Positions 48,763-61,100 of a DNA stretch of 64,000 nt are shown here, piece by piece. Numbering within the stretch: position 1 is the first letter of the stretch; the number at the start of each line of letters is the position of its first letter. Source of the DNA: Hydractinia symbiolongicarpus (lineage: Eukaryota > Cnidaria > Hydrozoa > Anthoathecata > Hydractiniidae); contig NC_079882.1 in the NCBI RefSeq assembly GCF_029227915.1, forward strand, positions 17,002,501 to 17,066,500, in the 5' to 3' direction. The translations under genes and the position numbers were made by a program. The notes under the pieces were generated by a model, which saw only the letters and a list, made by a program, of their open reading frames with translations, searched no databases and was not told where the DNA came from.

Positions 48763-51345
48763 ATATTACAGCCTTTATAGGACTGTGCACGTAGTTAAGA
48801 GTGTTGTAAAGCAACAGCGCTAATGAAAACGACTTGGGAGGTTATAGCGCATTGAGACTGGAACGACTAGTCCAATGGTAACCTGCACAGGCAGATGGAA
48901 CCACGTGATTTACGTGTGAGGCCTTTATTAGACTGCAAAAGGCCAAATTGCCGCCGTAGGACTGTGCACGTAGTTAAGAGTGTTGTAAGGCAACGGCGCT
49001 AATGAAAACGACTTGGGACGTTGTAGCGCATTAAGACTGGAAGGACTAGGCCAATGGTGACCTGCGCAGACCGGTGAAACCACGTGATTAACGTGTGAGA
49101 CATTTATTAGACTGCAGAGGGCCATATTACAGCCTTAATAGGACTGTGCACGTAGTTAAGAGTGTTGTAAAGCAACGGCGCCAATGAAAACGACTTGGGA
49201 CGTTGTAGCGCATTGAGACTGGAAGGACTAGGCCAATGGTAACCTGCGCAGACAGGTGAAACCACGTGATTTACGTGTGAGGCCTTTATTAGACTGCAAA
49301 AGGCCATATTACAGCCTTTATAGGACTGTGCACGTAGTTCAGAGTTCTGTAAAGCAACAGCGCTAATGAAAACGACTTGGGAGGTTGTAGCGCATTGAGA
49401 CTGGAACGACTAGTTCAATGGTAACCTGCACAGGCAGATGGAACCACGTGATTTACGTGTGAGGCCTCTATTAGACTGCAAAAGGCCAAATTACAGCCTT
49501 TATAGGACTGTGCACGTAGTTAAGAGTGTTGTAAGGCAACAGCGCTAATGAAAACGACTTGGGACGTTGTAGCGCATTGAGACTGGAACAACTAGTCCAA
49601 TGGTAACCTGCACAGGCAGATGGAACCACGTGATTTACGTGTGAGGCCTTTATTAGACTGCAAAAGGCCATATTACAGCCTTTATAGGACTGTGCAGGTA
49701 GTTAAGAGTGTTCTAAGGCCACGGCGCTAAGGAAAACCACTTGGAACGTTGTAGTGCACTGAGACTGGAAGGAATAGTCCAATGGTAACCTGCGCAGGCA
49801 GATGGAACCGCACGTGATTTACGTGTGAGGACTTTATTAGACTGCAAAAGGCCATATTACAGCCTTTATAGGACTGTGCACGTAGTTAAGAGTGTTGTAA
49901 AGCAACGGCGCCAATGAAAACGACTTGGGACGTTGTAGCGCATTGAGACTGGAAGGACTAGTCTAATGGTAACCTGCGCAGGTAGGTGAAACCACGTGAT
50001 TTACGTATGAAGCCATTATTAGACTGCAAAAAGCCATATTACAGCCTTTATAGGACTGTGCACGTAGTTAAGAGTGTTGTAAAGCAACGGCGCCAATGAA
50101 AACGACTTGGGACGTTGTAGCGCATTGAGACTGGAAGGACTAGGCCAATGGTAACCTGCGCAGACCGGTGAAACCACGTGATTTACGTGTGAGGCCTTTA
50201 TTAGACTGCAAAAGGCCATATTACAGCCTTTATAGGACTGTGCAGGTAGTTAAGAGTGTTCTAAGGCCACGGCGCTAAGGAAAACCACTTGGAACGTTGT
50301 AGTGCACTGAGACTGGAAGGAATAGTCCAATGGTAACCTGCGCAGGCAGATGGAACCACGTGATTTACGTGTGAGGACTTTATTAGACTGCAAAAGGCCA
50401 TATTACAGCCTTTATAGGACTGTGCACGTAGTTAAGAGTGTTGTAAAGCAACGGCGCCAATGAAAACGACTTGGGACGTTGTAGCGCATTGAGACTGGAA
50501 GGACTAGGCCAATGGTGACCTGCGCAGACCTGTGAAACCACGTGATTAACGTGTGAGACCTTTATTAGACTGCAAAGGGCCATATTACAGCCTTTATAGG
50601 ACTGTGCACGTAGTTAAGAGTGTCTTAAGGCAACGGCGCTAATGAAAACGACTTGAAACGTTGTAGCACATTGAGACTGGAAGGACTAGGTCAATGGTGA
50701 CCTGCGCAGACCTGTGAAACCACGTGATTAACGTGTGAGACCTTTATTAGACTGCAAAAGGCCATATTACAGCCTTTATAGGACTGTGCAGGTAGTTAAG
50801 AGTGTTCTAAGGCCACGGCGCTAAGGAAAACCATTTGGAACGTTGTAGTGCACTGAGACTGGAAGGAATAGTCCAACGGTAACCTGCGCAGGCAGATGGA
50901 ACCACGTGATTTACGTGTGAGGACTTTATTAGACTGCAAAAAGCCATATTACAGCCTTTATAGGACTGTGCACATAGTTAAGAGTGTTGTAAAGCAACGG
51001 CGCCAATGAAAACGACTTGGAACGTTGTAGCGCATTGAGACTGGAAGGACTAGGCCAATGGTAATCTGCGCAGACAGGTGAAACCACGTGATTAACGTGT
51101 GAGGCCTTTATTAGACTGCAAAAGGCCATATTACAGCCTTTATAGGACTGTGCACGTAGTTCAGAGTTCTGTAAAGCAACAGCGCTAATGAAAACGACTT
51201 GGGAGGTTGTAGCGCATTGAGACTGGAACGACTAGTCCAATGGTAACCTGCACAGGCAGATGGAACCACGTGATTTACGTGTGAGGCCTCTATTAGACTG
51301 CAAAAGGCCAAATTACAGCCTTTATAGGACTGTGCACGTAGTTAA
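48763..51345 (-). repeat. 3639-bp tandem duplication, first copy
   Basis: Matches 52402 onward at +3639 bp (twenty monomers minus 1 bp) to about 50757. It then matches at +3821 or +3822 bp, because the second copy has an extra monomer. Shared markers include GGCCAAATTGCCGCCGTAGG, AACCGCACGTGATTT (a 2-bp insertion near 49808 and 53447), GTTCAGAGTTCTG and GCACATAGTTAAG. Confidence 0.88.
50203..50384 (-). repeat. Representative monomer, subfamily B
   Basis: Subfamily B carries a linked set of changes: TTCTAAGGCCACGGCGCTAA, then GGAAAACCACTTGGAACG, then GTAGTGCAC and GGAATAGTCCAATGG, usually with GCAGGTAGTTAAG or GCAAGTAGTTAAG in place of GCACGTAGTTAAG. These travel together in dozens of monomers across blocks 2, 4 and 6, and in reverse complement in blocks 1, 3 and 5. 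On the opposite strand the site reads CCT TAG, a stop in the frame that is open in subfamily A. Confidence 0.85.
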
Positions 51346-52401
51346 GAGTGTTGTAAGGCAACAGCGCTAATGAAAACGACTTGGGACGTTGTAGCGCATT
51401 GAGACTGGAACAACTAGTCCAATGGTAACCTGCACAGGCAGATGGAACCACGTGATTTACGTGTGAGGCCTTTATTAGACTGCAAAAGACCAAACTACAG
51501 CCTTTATAGGACTGTGCACGTAGTTAAGAGTGTTGTAAGGCCACGGCGCTAAGGAAAACCACTTGGAACGTTGTAGTGCACTGAGACTGGAAGGAATAGT
51601 CCAATGGTAACCTGCGCAGGCAGATGGAACCACGTGATTTACGTGTGAGGACTTTATTAGACTGCAAAAGGCCATATTACAGCCTTTATAGGACTGTGCA
51701 CGTAGTTAAGAGTGTTGTAAAGCAACGGCGCCAATGAAAACGACTTGGGACGTTGTAGCGCATTGAGACTGGAAGGACTAGTCTAATGGTAACCTGCGCA
51801 GGCAGGTGAAAGCACGTGATTTACGTATGAAGCCATTATTAGACTGCAAAAGGCCATATTACAGCCTTTATAGGACTGTGCACGTAGTTCAGAGTTCTGT
51901 AAAGCAACAGCGCTAATGAAAACGACTTGGGAGGTTGTAGCGCATTGAGACTGGAACGACTAGTCCAATGGTAACCTGCACAGGCAGATGGAACCACGTG
52001 ATTTAAGTGTGAGGCCTCTATTAGACTGCAAAAGGCCAAATTACAGCCTTTATAGAACTGTGCACGTAGTTAAGAGTGTTGTAAGGCAACGGCGCTAATG
52101 GAAACGACTTGGGACGTTGTAGGGCATTGAGACTGTAAGGACTAGGCCAATGGTGACCTGCGCAGACAGGTGAAACCACGTGATTTACGTGTGAGGCCTT
52201 TATTAGACTGCAAAAGGCCATATTACAGCCTTTATAGGACTGTACAGGTAGTTAAGAGTGTTCTAAGGCCACGGCGCTAAGGAAAACCACTTGGAACGTT
52301 GTAGTGCACTGAGACTGGAAGGAATAGTCCAATGGTAACCTGCGCAGGCAGATGGAACCACGTGATTTACGTGTGAGGCCTTTATTAGACTGCAAAAGGC
52401 C

Positions 52402-55185
52402 ATATTACAGCCTTTATAGGACTGTGCACGTAGTTAAGAGTGTTGTAAAGCAACAGCGCTAATGAAAACGACTTGGGAGGTTATAGCGCATTGAGACTGG
52501 AACGACTAGTCCAATGGTAACCTGCACAGGCAGATGGAACCACGTGATTTACGTGTGAGGCCTTTATTAGACTGCAAAAGGCCAAATTGCCGCCGTAGGA
52601 CTGTGCACGTAGTTAAGAGTGTTGTAAGGCAACGGCGCTAATGAAAACGACTTGGGACGTTGTAGCGCCTTAAGACTGGAAGGACTAGGCCAATGGTGAC
52701 CTGCGCAGACCGGTGAAACCACGTGATTAACGTGTGAGACATTTATTAGACTGCAGAGGGCCATATTACAGCCTTAATAGGACTGTGCACGTAGTTAAGA
52801 GTGTTGTAAAGCAACGGCGCCAATGAAAACGACTTGGGACGTTGTAGCGCATTGAGACTGGAAGGACTAGGCCAATGGTAACCTGCGCAGACAGGTGAAA
52901 CCACGTGATTTACGTGTGAGGCCTTTATTAGACTGCAAAAGGCCATATTACAGCCTTTATAGGACTGTGCACGTAGTTCAGAGTTCTGTAAAGCAACAGC
53001 GCTAATGAAAACGACTTGGGAGGTTGTAGCGCATTGAGACTGGAACGACTAGTTCAATGGTAACCTGCACAGGCAGATGGAACCACGTGATTTACGTGTG
53101 AGGCCTCTATTAGACTGCAAAAGGCCAAATTACAGCCTTTATAGGACTGTGCACGTAGTTAAGAGTGTTGTAAGGCAACAGCGCTAATGAAAACGACTTG
53201 GGACGTTGTAGCGCATTGAGACTGGAACAACTAGTCCAATGGTAACCTGCACAGGCAGATGGAACCACGTGATTTACGTGTGAGGCCTTTATTAGACTGC
53301 AAAAGGCCATATTACAGCCTTTATAGGACTGTGCAGGTAGTTAAGAGTGTTCTAAGGCCACGGCGCTAAGGAAAACCACTTGGAACGTTGTAGTGCACTG
53401 AGACTGGAAGGAATAGTCCAATGGTAACCTGCGCAGGCAGATGGAACCGCACGTGATTTACGTGTGAGGACTTTATTAGACTGCAAAAGGCCATATTACA
53501 GCCTTTATAGGACTGTGCACGTAGTTAAGAGTGTTGTAAAGCAACGGCGCCAATGAAAACGACTTGGGACGTTGTAGCGCATTGAGACTGGAAGGACTAG
53601 TCTAATGGTAACCTGCGCAGGTAGGTGAAACCACGTGATTTACGTATGAAGCCATTATTAGACTGCAAAAAGCCATATTACAGCCTTTATAGGACTGTGC
53701 ACGTAGTTAAGAGTGTTGTAAAGCAACGGCGCCAATGAAAACGACTTGGGACGTTGTAGCGCATTGAGACTGGAAGGACTAGGCCAATGGTAACCTGCGC
53801 AGACAGGTGAAACCACGTGATTTACGTGTGAGGCCTTTATTAGACTGCAAAAGGCCATATTACAGCCTTTATAGGACTGTGCAGGTAGTTAAGAGTGTTC
53901 TAAGGCCACGGCGCTAAGGAAAACCACTTGGAACGTTGTAGTGCACTGAGACTGGAAGGAATAGTCCAATGGTAACCTGCGCAGGCAGATGGAACCACGT
54001 GATTTACGTGTGAGGACTTTATTAGACTGCAAAAGGCCATATTACAGCCTTTATAGGACTGTGCACGTAGTTAAGAGTGTTGTAAAGCAACGGCGCCAAT
54101 GAAAACGACTTGGGACGTTGTAGCGCATTGAGACTGGAAGGACTAGGCCAATGGTGACCTGCGCAGACCTGTGAAACCACGTGATTAACGTGTGAGACCT
54201 TTATTAGACTGCAAAGGGCCATATTACAGCCTTTATAGGACTGTGCACGTAGTTAAGAGTGTCTTAAGGCAACGGCGCTAATGAAAACGACTTGAAACGT
54301 TGTAGCACATTGAGACTGGAAGGACTAGGTCAATGGTGACCTGCGCAGACCTGTGAAACCACGTGATTAACGTGTGAGACCTTTATTAGACTGCAGAGGG
54401 CCATATTACAGCCTTTATAGGACTGTGCACGTAGTTAAGAGTGTCTTAAGGCAACGGCGCTAATGAAAACGACTTGAGACGTTGTAGCACATTGAGACTG
54501 GAAGGATTAGGCCAATGGTAACCTGCGCAGGCATGTGAAACCACGTGATTTACGTGGGAAGCCTTTATTAGACTGCAAAAGGCCATATTACAGCCTTTAT
54601 AGGACTGTGCAGGTAGTTAAGAGTGTTCTAAGGCCACGGCGCTAAGGAAAACCATTTGGAACGTTGTAGTGCACTGAGACTGGAAGGAATAGTCCAACGG
54701 TAACCTGCGCAGGCATGATGGAACCACGTGATTTACGTGTGAGGACTTTATTAGACTGCAAAAAGCCATATTACAGCCTTTATAGGACTGTGCACATAGT
54801 TAAGAGTGTTGTAAAGCAACGGCGCCAATGAAAACGACTTGGAACGTTGTAGCGCATTGAGACTGGATGGACTAGGCCAATGGTAACCTGCGCAGACAGG
54901 TGAAACCACGTGATTAACGTGTGAGGCCTTTATTAGACTGCAAAAGGCCATATTACAGCCTTTATAGGACTGTGCACGTAGTTCAGAGTTCTGTAAAGCA
55001 ACAGCGCTAATGAAAACGACTTGGGAGGTTGTAGCGCATTGAGACTGGAACGACTAGTCCAATGGTAACCTGCACAGGCAGATGGAACCACGTGATTTAC
55101 GTGTGAGGCCTCTATTAGACTGCAAAAGGCCAAATTACAGCCTTTATAGGACTGTGCACGTAGTTAAGAGTGTTGTAAGGCAACA
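52402..55185 (-). repeat. 3639-bp tandem duplication, second copy with one extra monomer
   Basis: Counterpart of 48763-51345. About 54396-54577 is an added subfamily C monomer absent from the first copy. A 1-bp insertion at GCATGATGG near 54716 shifts the displacement by one more. The copy ends exactly where the second 19.3-kb block begins. Confidence 0.85.
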
Positions 55186-58100
55186 GCGCTAATGAAAACG
55201 ACTTGAGACGTTGTAGCACATTGAGACTGGAAGGACTAGGTCAATGGCGACCTGCGCAGACCTGTGAAACCACGTGATTAACTTGTGAGACCTTTATTAG
55301 ACTGCAGAGGGCCATATTACAGCCTTTATAGGACTGTGCACGTATTTAAGAGTGTCTTAAGGCAACGGCGCTAATGAAAACGACTTGAGACGTTGTAGCA
55401 CATTGAGACTGGAAGGACTAGGTCAATGGTGACCTGCGCAGGCCGGTGAAACCACGTGATTAACGTGTGAGGCCTTTATTAGACTGCAAAGGGCCATAAT
55501 ACAGCCTTTATAGGACTGTGCAAGTACTTAAGAGTGTCTTAAGGCAACGGCGCTAATGAAAACGACTTGAGACGTTGTAGCACATTGAGACTGGAAGGAC
55601 TAGGTCAATGGCGACCTGCGCAGACCTGTGAAACCACGTGATTAACTTGTGAGACCTTTATTAGACTGCAGAGGGCCATATTACAGCCTTTATAGGACTG
55701 TGCACGTAGTTAAGAGTGTTCTAAGGCAACTTCGCTAATGAAAACGACTTGAGACGTTGTAGCACATTGAGACTGGAAGGATTAGGCCAATAGTAACCTG
55801 CGCAGGCATGTGAAACCACGTGATTTACGTATGAAGCCTTTACTAGACTGCAAAAGGCCAAATTACAGCCTTTATAGGACTGTGCAAGTACTTAAGAGTG
55901 TCTTAAGGCAACGGCGCTAATGAAAACGACTTGAGACGTTGTAGCACATTGAGACTGGAAGGACTAGGTCAATGGCGACCTGCGCAGACCTGTGAAACCA
56001 CGTGATTAACTTGTGAGACCTTTATTAGACTGCAGAGGGCCATATTACAGCCTTTATAGGACTGTGCACGTATTTAAGAGTGTCTTAAGGCAACGGCGCT
56101 AATGAAAACGACTTGAGACGTTGTAGCACATTGAGACTGGAAGGATTAGGCCAATAGTAACCTGCGCAGGCATGTGAAACCACGTGATTTACGTGGGAAG
56201 CCTTTATTAGACTGCAAAAGGCCATATTACAGCCTTTATAGGACTGTGCACGTAGTTAAGAGCGTTCTAAGGCCACGGCGCTAAGGAAAACCACTTGGGA
56301 CGTTGTAGCGCATTGAGACTGGAAGGACTAGGTCAATGGTGACCTGCGCAGACCGGTGAAACCACGTGATTAACGTGTGAGGCCTTTATTAGACTGCAAA
56401 GGGCCATATTACAGCCTTTATAGGACTGTACACGTAGTTAAGAGTGTTGTAAAGCAACGGCGCCAATGAAAGCGAATTGGGACGTTGTAGCGCATTGAGA
56501 CTGGAAGGACTAGGCCAATGGTAACCTGCACAGACAGGTGAAACCACGTGATTTACGTGTGAGGACTTTATTAGACTACAAAAGGCCATATTACAGCCTT
56601 TATAGGACTGTGCACGTAGTTAAGAGTGTTTTAAAGCAACGGCGCCAATGAAAACGACTTGGGACGTTGTAGCACATTGAGACTGGAAGGACTAGGCCAA
56701 CGGTAACCTGCGCAGACAGGTGAAACCACGTGATTTACGTGTGAGGCCTTTATTAGACTGCAAAAGGCCATATTACAGCCTTTATAGGACTGTGCACGTA
56801 GTTAAGAGTGTTGTAAGGCAACAGCGCTAATGAAAACGACTTGGGACGTTGTAGCGCACTGAGACTGGAACGACTAGTCCAATGGTAACCTGCACAGGCA
56901 GATGGAACAACATGATTTACGTGTGAGGCCTCTATTAGACTGCAAAAGACCAAAATACAACCTTTATAGGACTGTGCACGTAGTTAAGAGTGTGCTAAGG
57001 CAATTTCGCCAATGAAAACGACTTGGGACGTTGTAGCGCATTGAGACTGTAAGGACTAGGCCAATGGTAACCTACGCAGACAGGTGAAACCACGTGATTT
57101 ACGTGTGAGGCCTTTATTAGACTGCAAAAAGCCATATTACAGCCTTTATAGGACTGTGCAGGTAGTTAAGAGTGTTCTAAGGCCACGGCGCTAAAGAAAA
57201 CCACTTGGAACGTTGTAGTGCACTGAGACTGGAAGGAATAGCCCAATGGTAACCTGCGCAGGCAGATGGAACCACGTGATTTACGTGTGAGGACTTTATT
57301 AGACTGCAAAAGGCCATATTACAGCCTTTATAGGACTGTGCACGTAGTTAAGAGTGTTGTAAAGCAACGGCGCCAATGAAAACGACTTGGGACGTTGTAG
57401 CGCATTGAGACTGGAAGGACTAGGCTAATGGTAACCTGCGAAGACAGGTGAAACCACGTGATTTACGTGTGAGGCTTTTATTAGACTGCAAAAGGCCATA
57501 TTACAGCCTTTAAAGGACTGTGCAAGTAGTTAAGAGTGTTCTAAGGCCACGGCGCTAAGGAAAACCACTTGGAACGTTGTAGCGCATTGAGACTGTAAGG
57601 ACTAGGCCAATGGAAACCTGCACAGGCAAATGGAACCACGTGATTTACGTGTGAGGCCTTTATTAGACTGCAAAAGGCCATATTACAGCCTTTATAGGAC
57701 TGTGCAAGTAGTTAAGAGTGTTCTAAGGCCACAGCGCTAAGGAAAACCACTTGGAACGTTGTAGTGCATTGAGACTGAAAGGAATAGTCTAATGGTAACC
57801 TGCGCAGGCAGATGGAACCACGTGATTTATGTGTGAGGACTTTATTAGACTGCAAAAGGCCATATTACAGCCTTTATAGGACTGTGCACGTAGTTAAGAG
57901 TGTTGTAAAGCAACGGCGCTAATGAAAACGAGTTGGGACATTGTAGCACATTGAGACTGGCAGGACTAGACCAATGGTAACCTGCGCAGGCAGGTGAAAC
58001 CACGTGATTTACGTATGAAGCCTTTACTAAACTGCAAAAGGCCAAATTACAGCCTTTATAGGACTGTGCACGTAGTTAAGAGTGTCTTAAGGCAACGGCG

Positions 58101-61100
58101 CTAATGAAAACGACTTGAGACGTTGTAGCACATTGAGACTGGAAGGACTAGGTCAATGGTGACCTGCGCAGGCCGGTGAAACCACGTGATTAACGTGTGA
58201 GGCCTTTATTAGACTGCAAAGGGCCATATTACAGCCTTTATAGGACTGTGCAGGTAGTTAAGAGCGTTCTAAGGCCACGGCGCTAAGGAAAACCACTTGG
58301 GACGTTGTAGCGCATTGAGACTGGAAGGACTAGGTCAATGGTGACCTGCGCAGACCGGTGAAACCACGTGATTAACGTGTGAGGCCTTTATTAGACTGCA
58401 AAGGGCCATATTACAGCCTTTATAGGACTGTACACGTAGTTAAGAGTGTTGTAAAGCAACGGCGCCAATGAAAGCGAATTGGGACGTTGTAGCGCATTGA
58501 GACTGGAAGGACTAGGCCAATGGTAACCTGCACAGACAGGTGAAACCACGTGATTTACGTGTGAGGACTTTATTAGACTACAAAAGGCCATATTACAGCC
58601 TTTATAGGACTGTGCACGTAGTTAAGAGTGTTTTAAAGCAACGGCGCCAATGAAAACGACTTGGGACGTTGTAGCGCATTGAGACTGGAAGGACTAGGTC
58701 AATGGTGACCTGCGCAGACCTGTGAAACCACGTGATTAACGTGTGAGGCCTTTATTAGACTGCAAAGGGCCATATTACAGCCTTTATAAGACTGTGCACG
58801 TAGTTAAGAGTGTCTTAAGGCAACGGCGCTAATGAAAACGACTTGACACGTTGTAGCACATTGAGACTGGAAGGATTAGGCCAATGGTAACCTGCGAAGG
58901 CATGTGAAACCACGTGATTTACGTGGGAAGCCTTTATTAGACTGCAAAAGGCCATATTACAGCCTTTATAGGACTGTGCACGTAGTTAAGAGTGTTGTAA
59001 AGCAACGGCGCCAATGAAAACGACTTGGGACGTTGTAGCGCATTGAGACTGGAAGGACTAGGCCAATGGTAACCTGCGCAGACAGGTGAAACCACGTGAT
59101 TTACGTGTGAGGCCTTTATTAGACTGCAAAAGGCCATATTACAGCCTTTATAGGACTGTGCACGTAGTTAAGAGTGTTGTAAGGCAACAGCGCTAATGAA
59201 AACGACTTGGTACGTTGTAGCGCATTGAGACTGGAACGACTAGTCCAATGGTAACCTGCACAGGCAGATGTAACCACGTGATTTACGTGTGAGGACTTTA
59301 TTAGACTGCAAAAGGCCATATTACAGCCTTTATAGGACTGTGCACGTAGTTAAGAGTGTTGTAAAGCAACGGCGCCAATGAAAACGACTTGGGACGTTGT
59401 AGCGCATTGAGACTGGAAGGACTAGGACAATGGTAACCTGCGCAGACAGGTGAAACCACGTGATTTACGTGTGAGGTTTTTATTAGACTGCAAAAGGCCA
59501 TATTACAGCCTTTAAAGGACTGTGCAAGTAGTTAAGAGTGTTCTAAGGCCACGGCGCTAAGGAAAACCACTTGGAACGTTGTAGTGCATTGAGACTGAAA
59601 GGAATAGTCTAATGGTAACCTGCGCAGGCAGGTGAAACCACGTGATTTACGTATGAAGCCATTATTAGACTGCAAAAGGCCATATTACAGCCTTTATAGG
59701 ACTGTGCACGTAGTTAAGAGTGTTCTAAGGCCACGGAGCTAACGTAAACCACTTGGAACGTTGTAGTGCATTGAGACTGAAAGGAATAGTCTAATGGTAA
59801 CCTGCGCAGGCAGGTGAAACCACGTGATTTACGTATGAAGCCATTATTAGACTGCAAAAGGCCATATTACAGCCTTTATAGGACTGTGCACGTAGTTAAG
59901 AGTGTTCTAAGGCAACTTAGCCAATGAAAACGACTTGGGATGTTGTAGCGCATTGAGACTGTAAGGACTAGGCCAATGGAAAACTGCACAGGCAAATGGA
60001 ACCACGTGATTTACGTGTGAGGCCTTTATTAGACTGCAAAAGGCCATATTACAGCCTTTATAGGACTGTGCACGTAGTTAAGAGTGTTCTAAGGCCACGG
60101 CGCTAAGGAAAACCACTTGGAACGTTGTAGTGCATTGAGACTGAAAGGAATAGTCTAATGGTAATCTGCGCAGGCAGATGGAACCACGTGATTTACGTGT
60201 GAGGACTTTATTAGACTGCAAAAGGCCATATTACAGCCTTTATAGGACTGTGCACGTTGTTAAGAGTGTTGTAAAGCAACGGCGCTAATGAAAACGACTT
60301 GGGACATTGTAGCACATTGAGACTGGAAGGACTAGACCAATGGTAACCTGCGCAGGCAGGTGAAACCACGTGATTTACGTATGAAGCCTTTACTAGACTG
60401 CAAAAGGCCAAATTACAGCCTTTATAGGACTGTGCACGTACTTAAGAGTGTCTTAAGGCAACGGCGCTAATGAAAACGACTTGAGACGTTGTAGTGCATT
60501 GAGACTGGAAGGACTAGGTCAATGGTGACCTGCGCAGACCGGTGAAACCACGTGATTAACGTGTGAGGCCTTTATTAGACTGCCAAGGGCCATATTACAG
60601 CCTTTATAGGACTGTGCAGGTAGTTAAGAGCGTTCTAAGGCCACGGCGCTAAGGAAAACCACTTGGAACGTTGTAGTGCATTGAGACTGGAAGGAATAGT
60701 CCAATGGTAACCTGCGCAGGCAGATGAAACCACGTGATTTACGTGTGAGGACTTTATTAGACTGCAAAAGGCCATATTACAGCCTTTATAGGACTGTGCA
60801 CGTAGTTAAGAGTGTTGTAAAGCAACGGCGCCAATGAAAACGACTTGGGACGTTGTAGCGCATTGAGACTGGAAGCACTAGGTCAATGGTGACCTGCGCA
60901 GACCTGTGAAACCACGTGATTAACGTGTGAGGCCTTTATTAGACTGCAAAGGGCCATATTACAGCCTTTATAGGACTGTGCACGTAGTTAAGAGTGTTGT
61001 AAAGCAACGGCGCCAATGAAAACGAATTGGGACGTTGTAGCGCATTGAGACTGGAACGACTAGTCCAATGGTAACCTGCACAGGCAGATGGAACCACATG

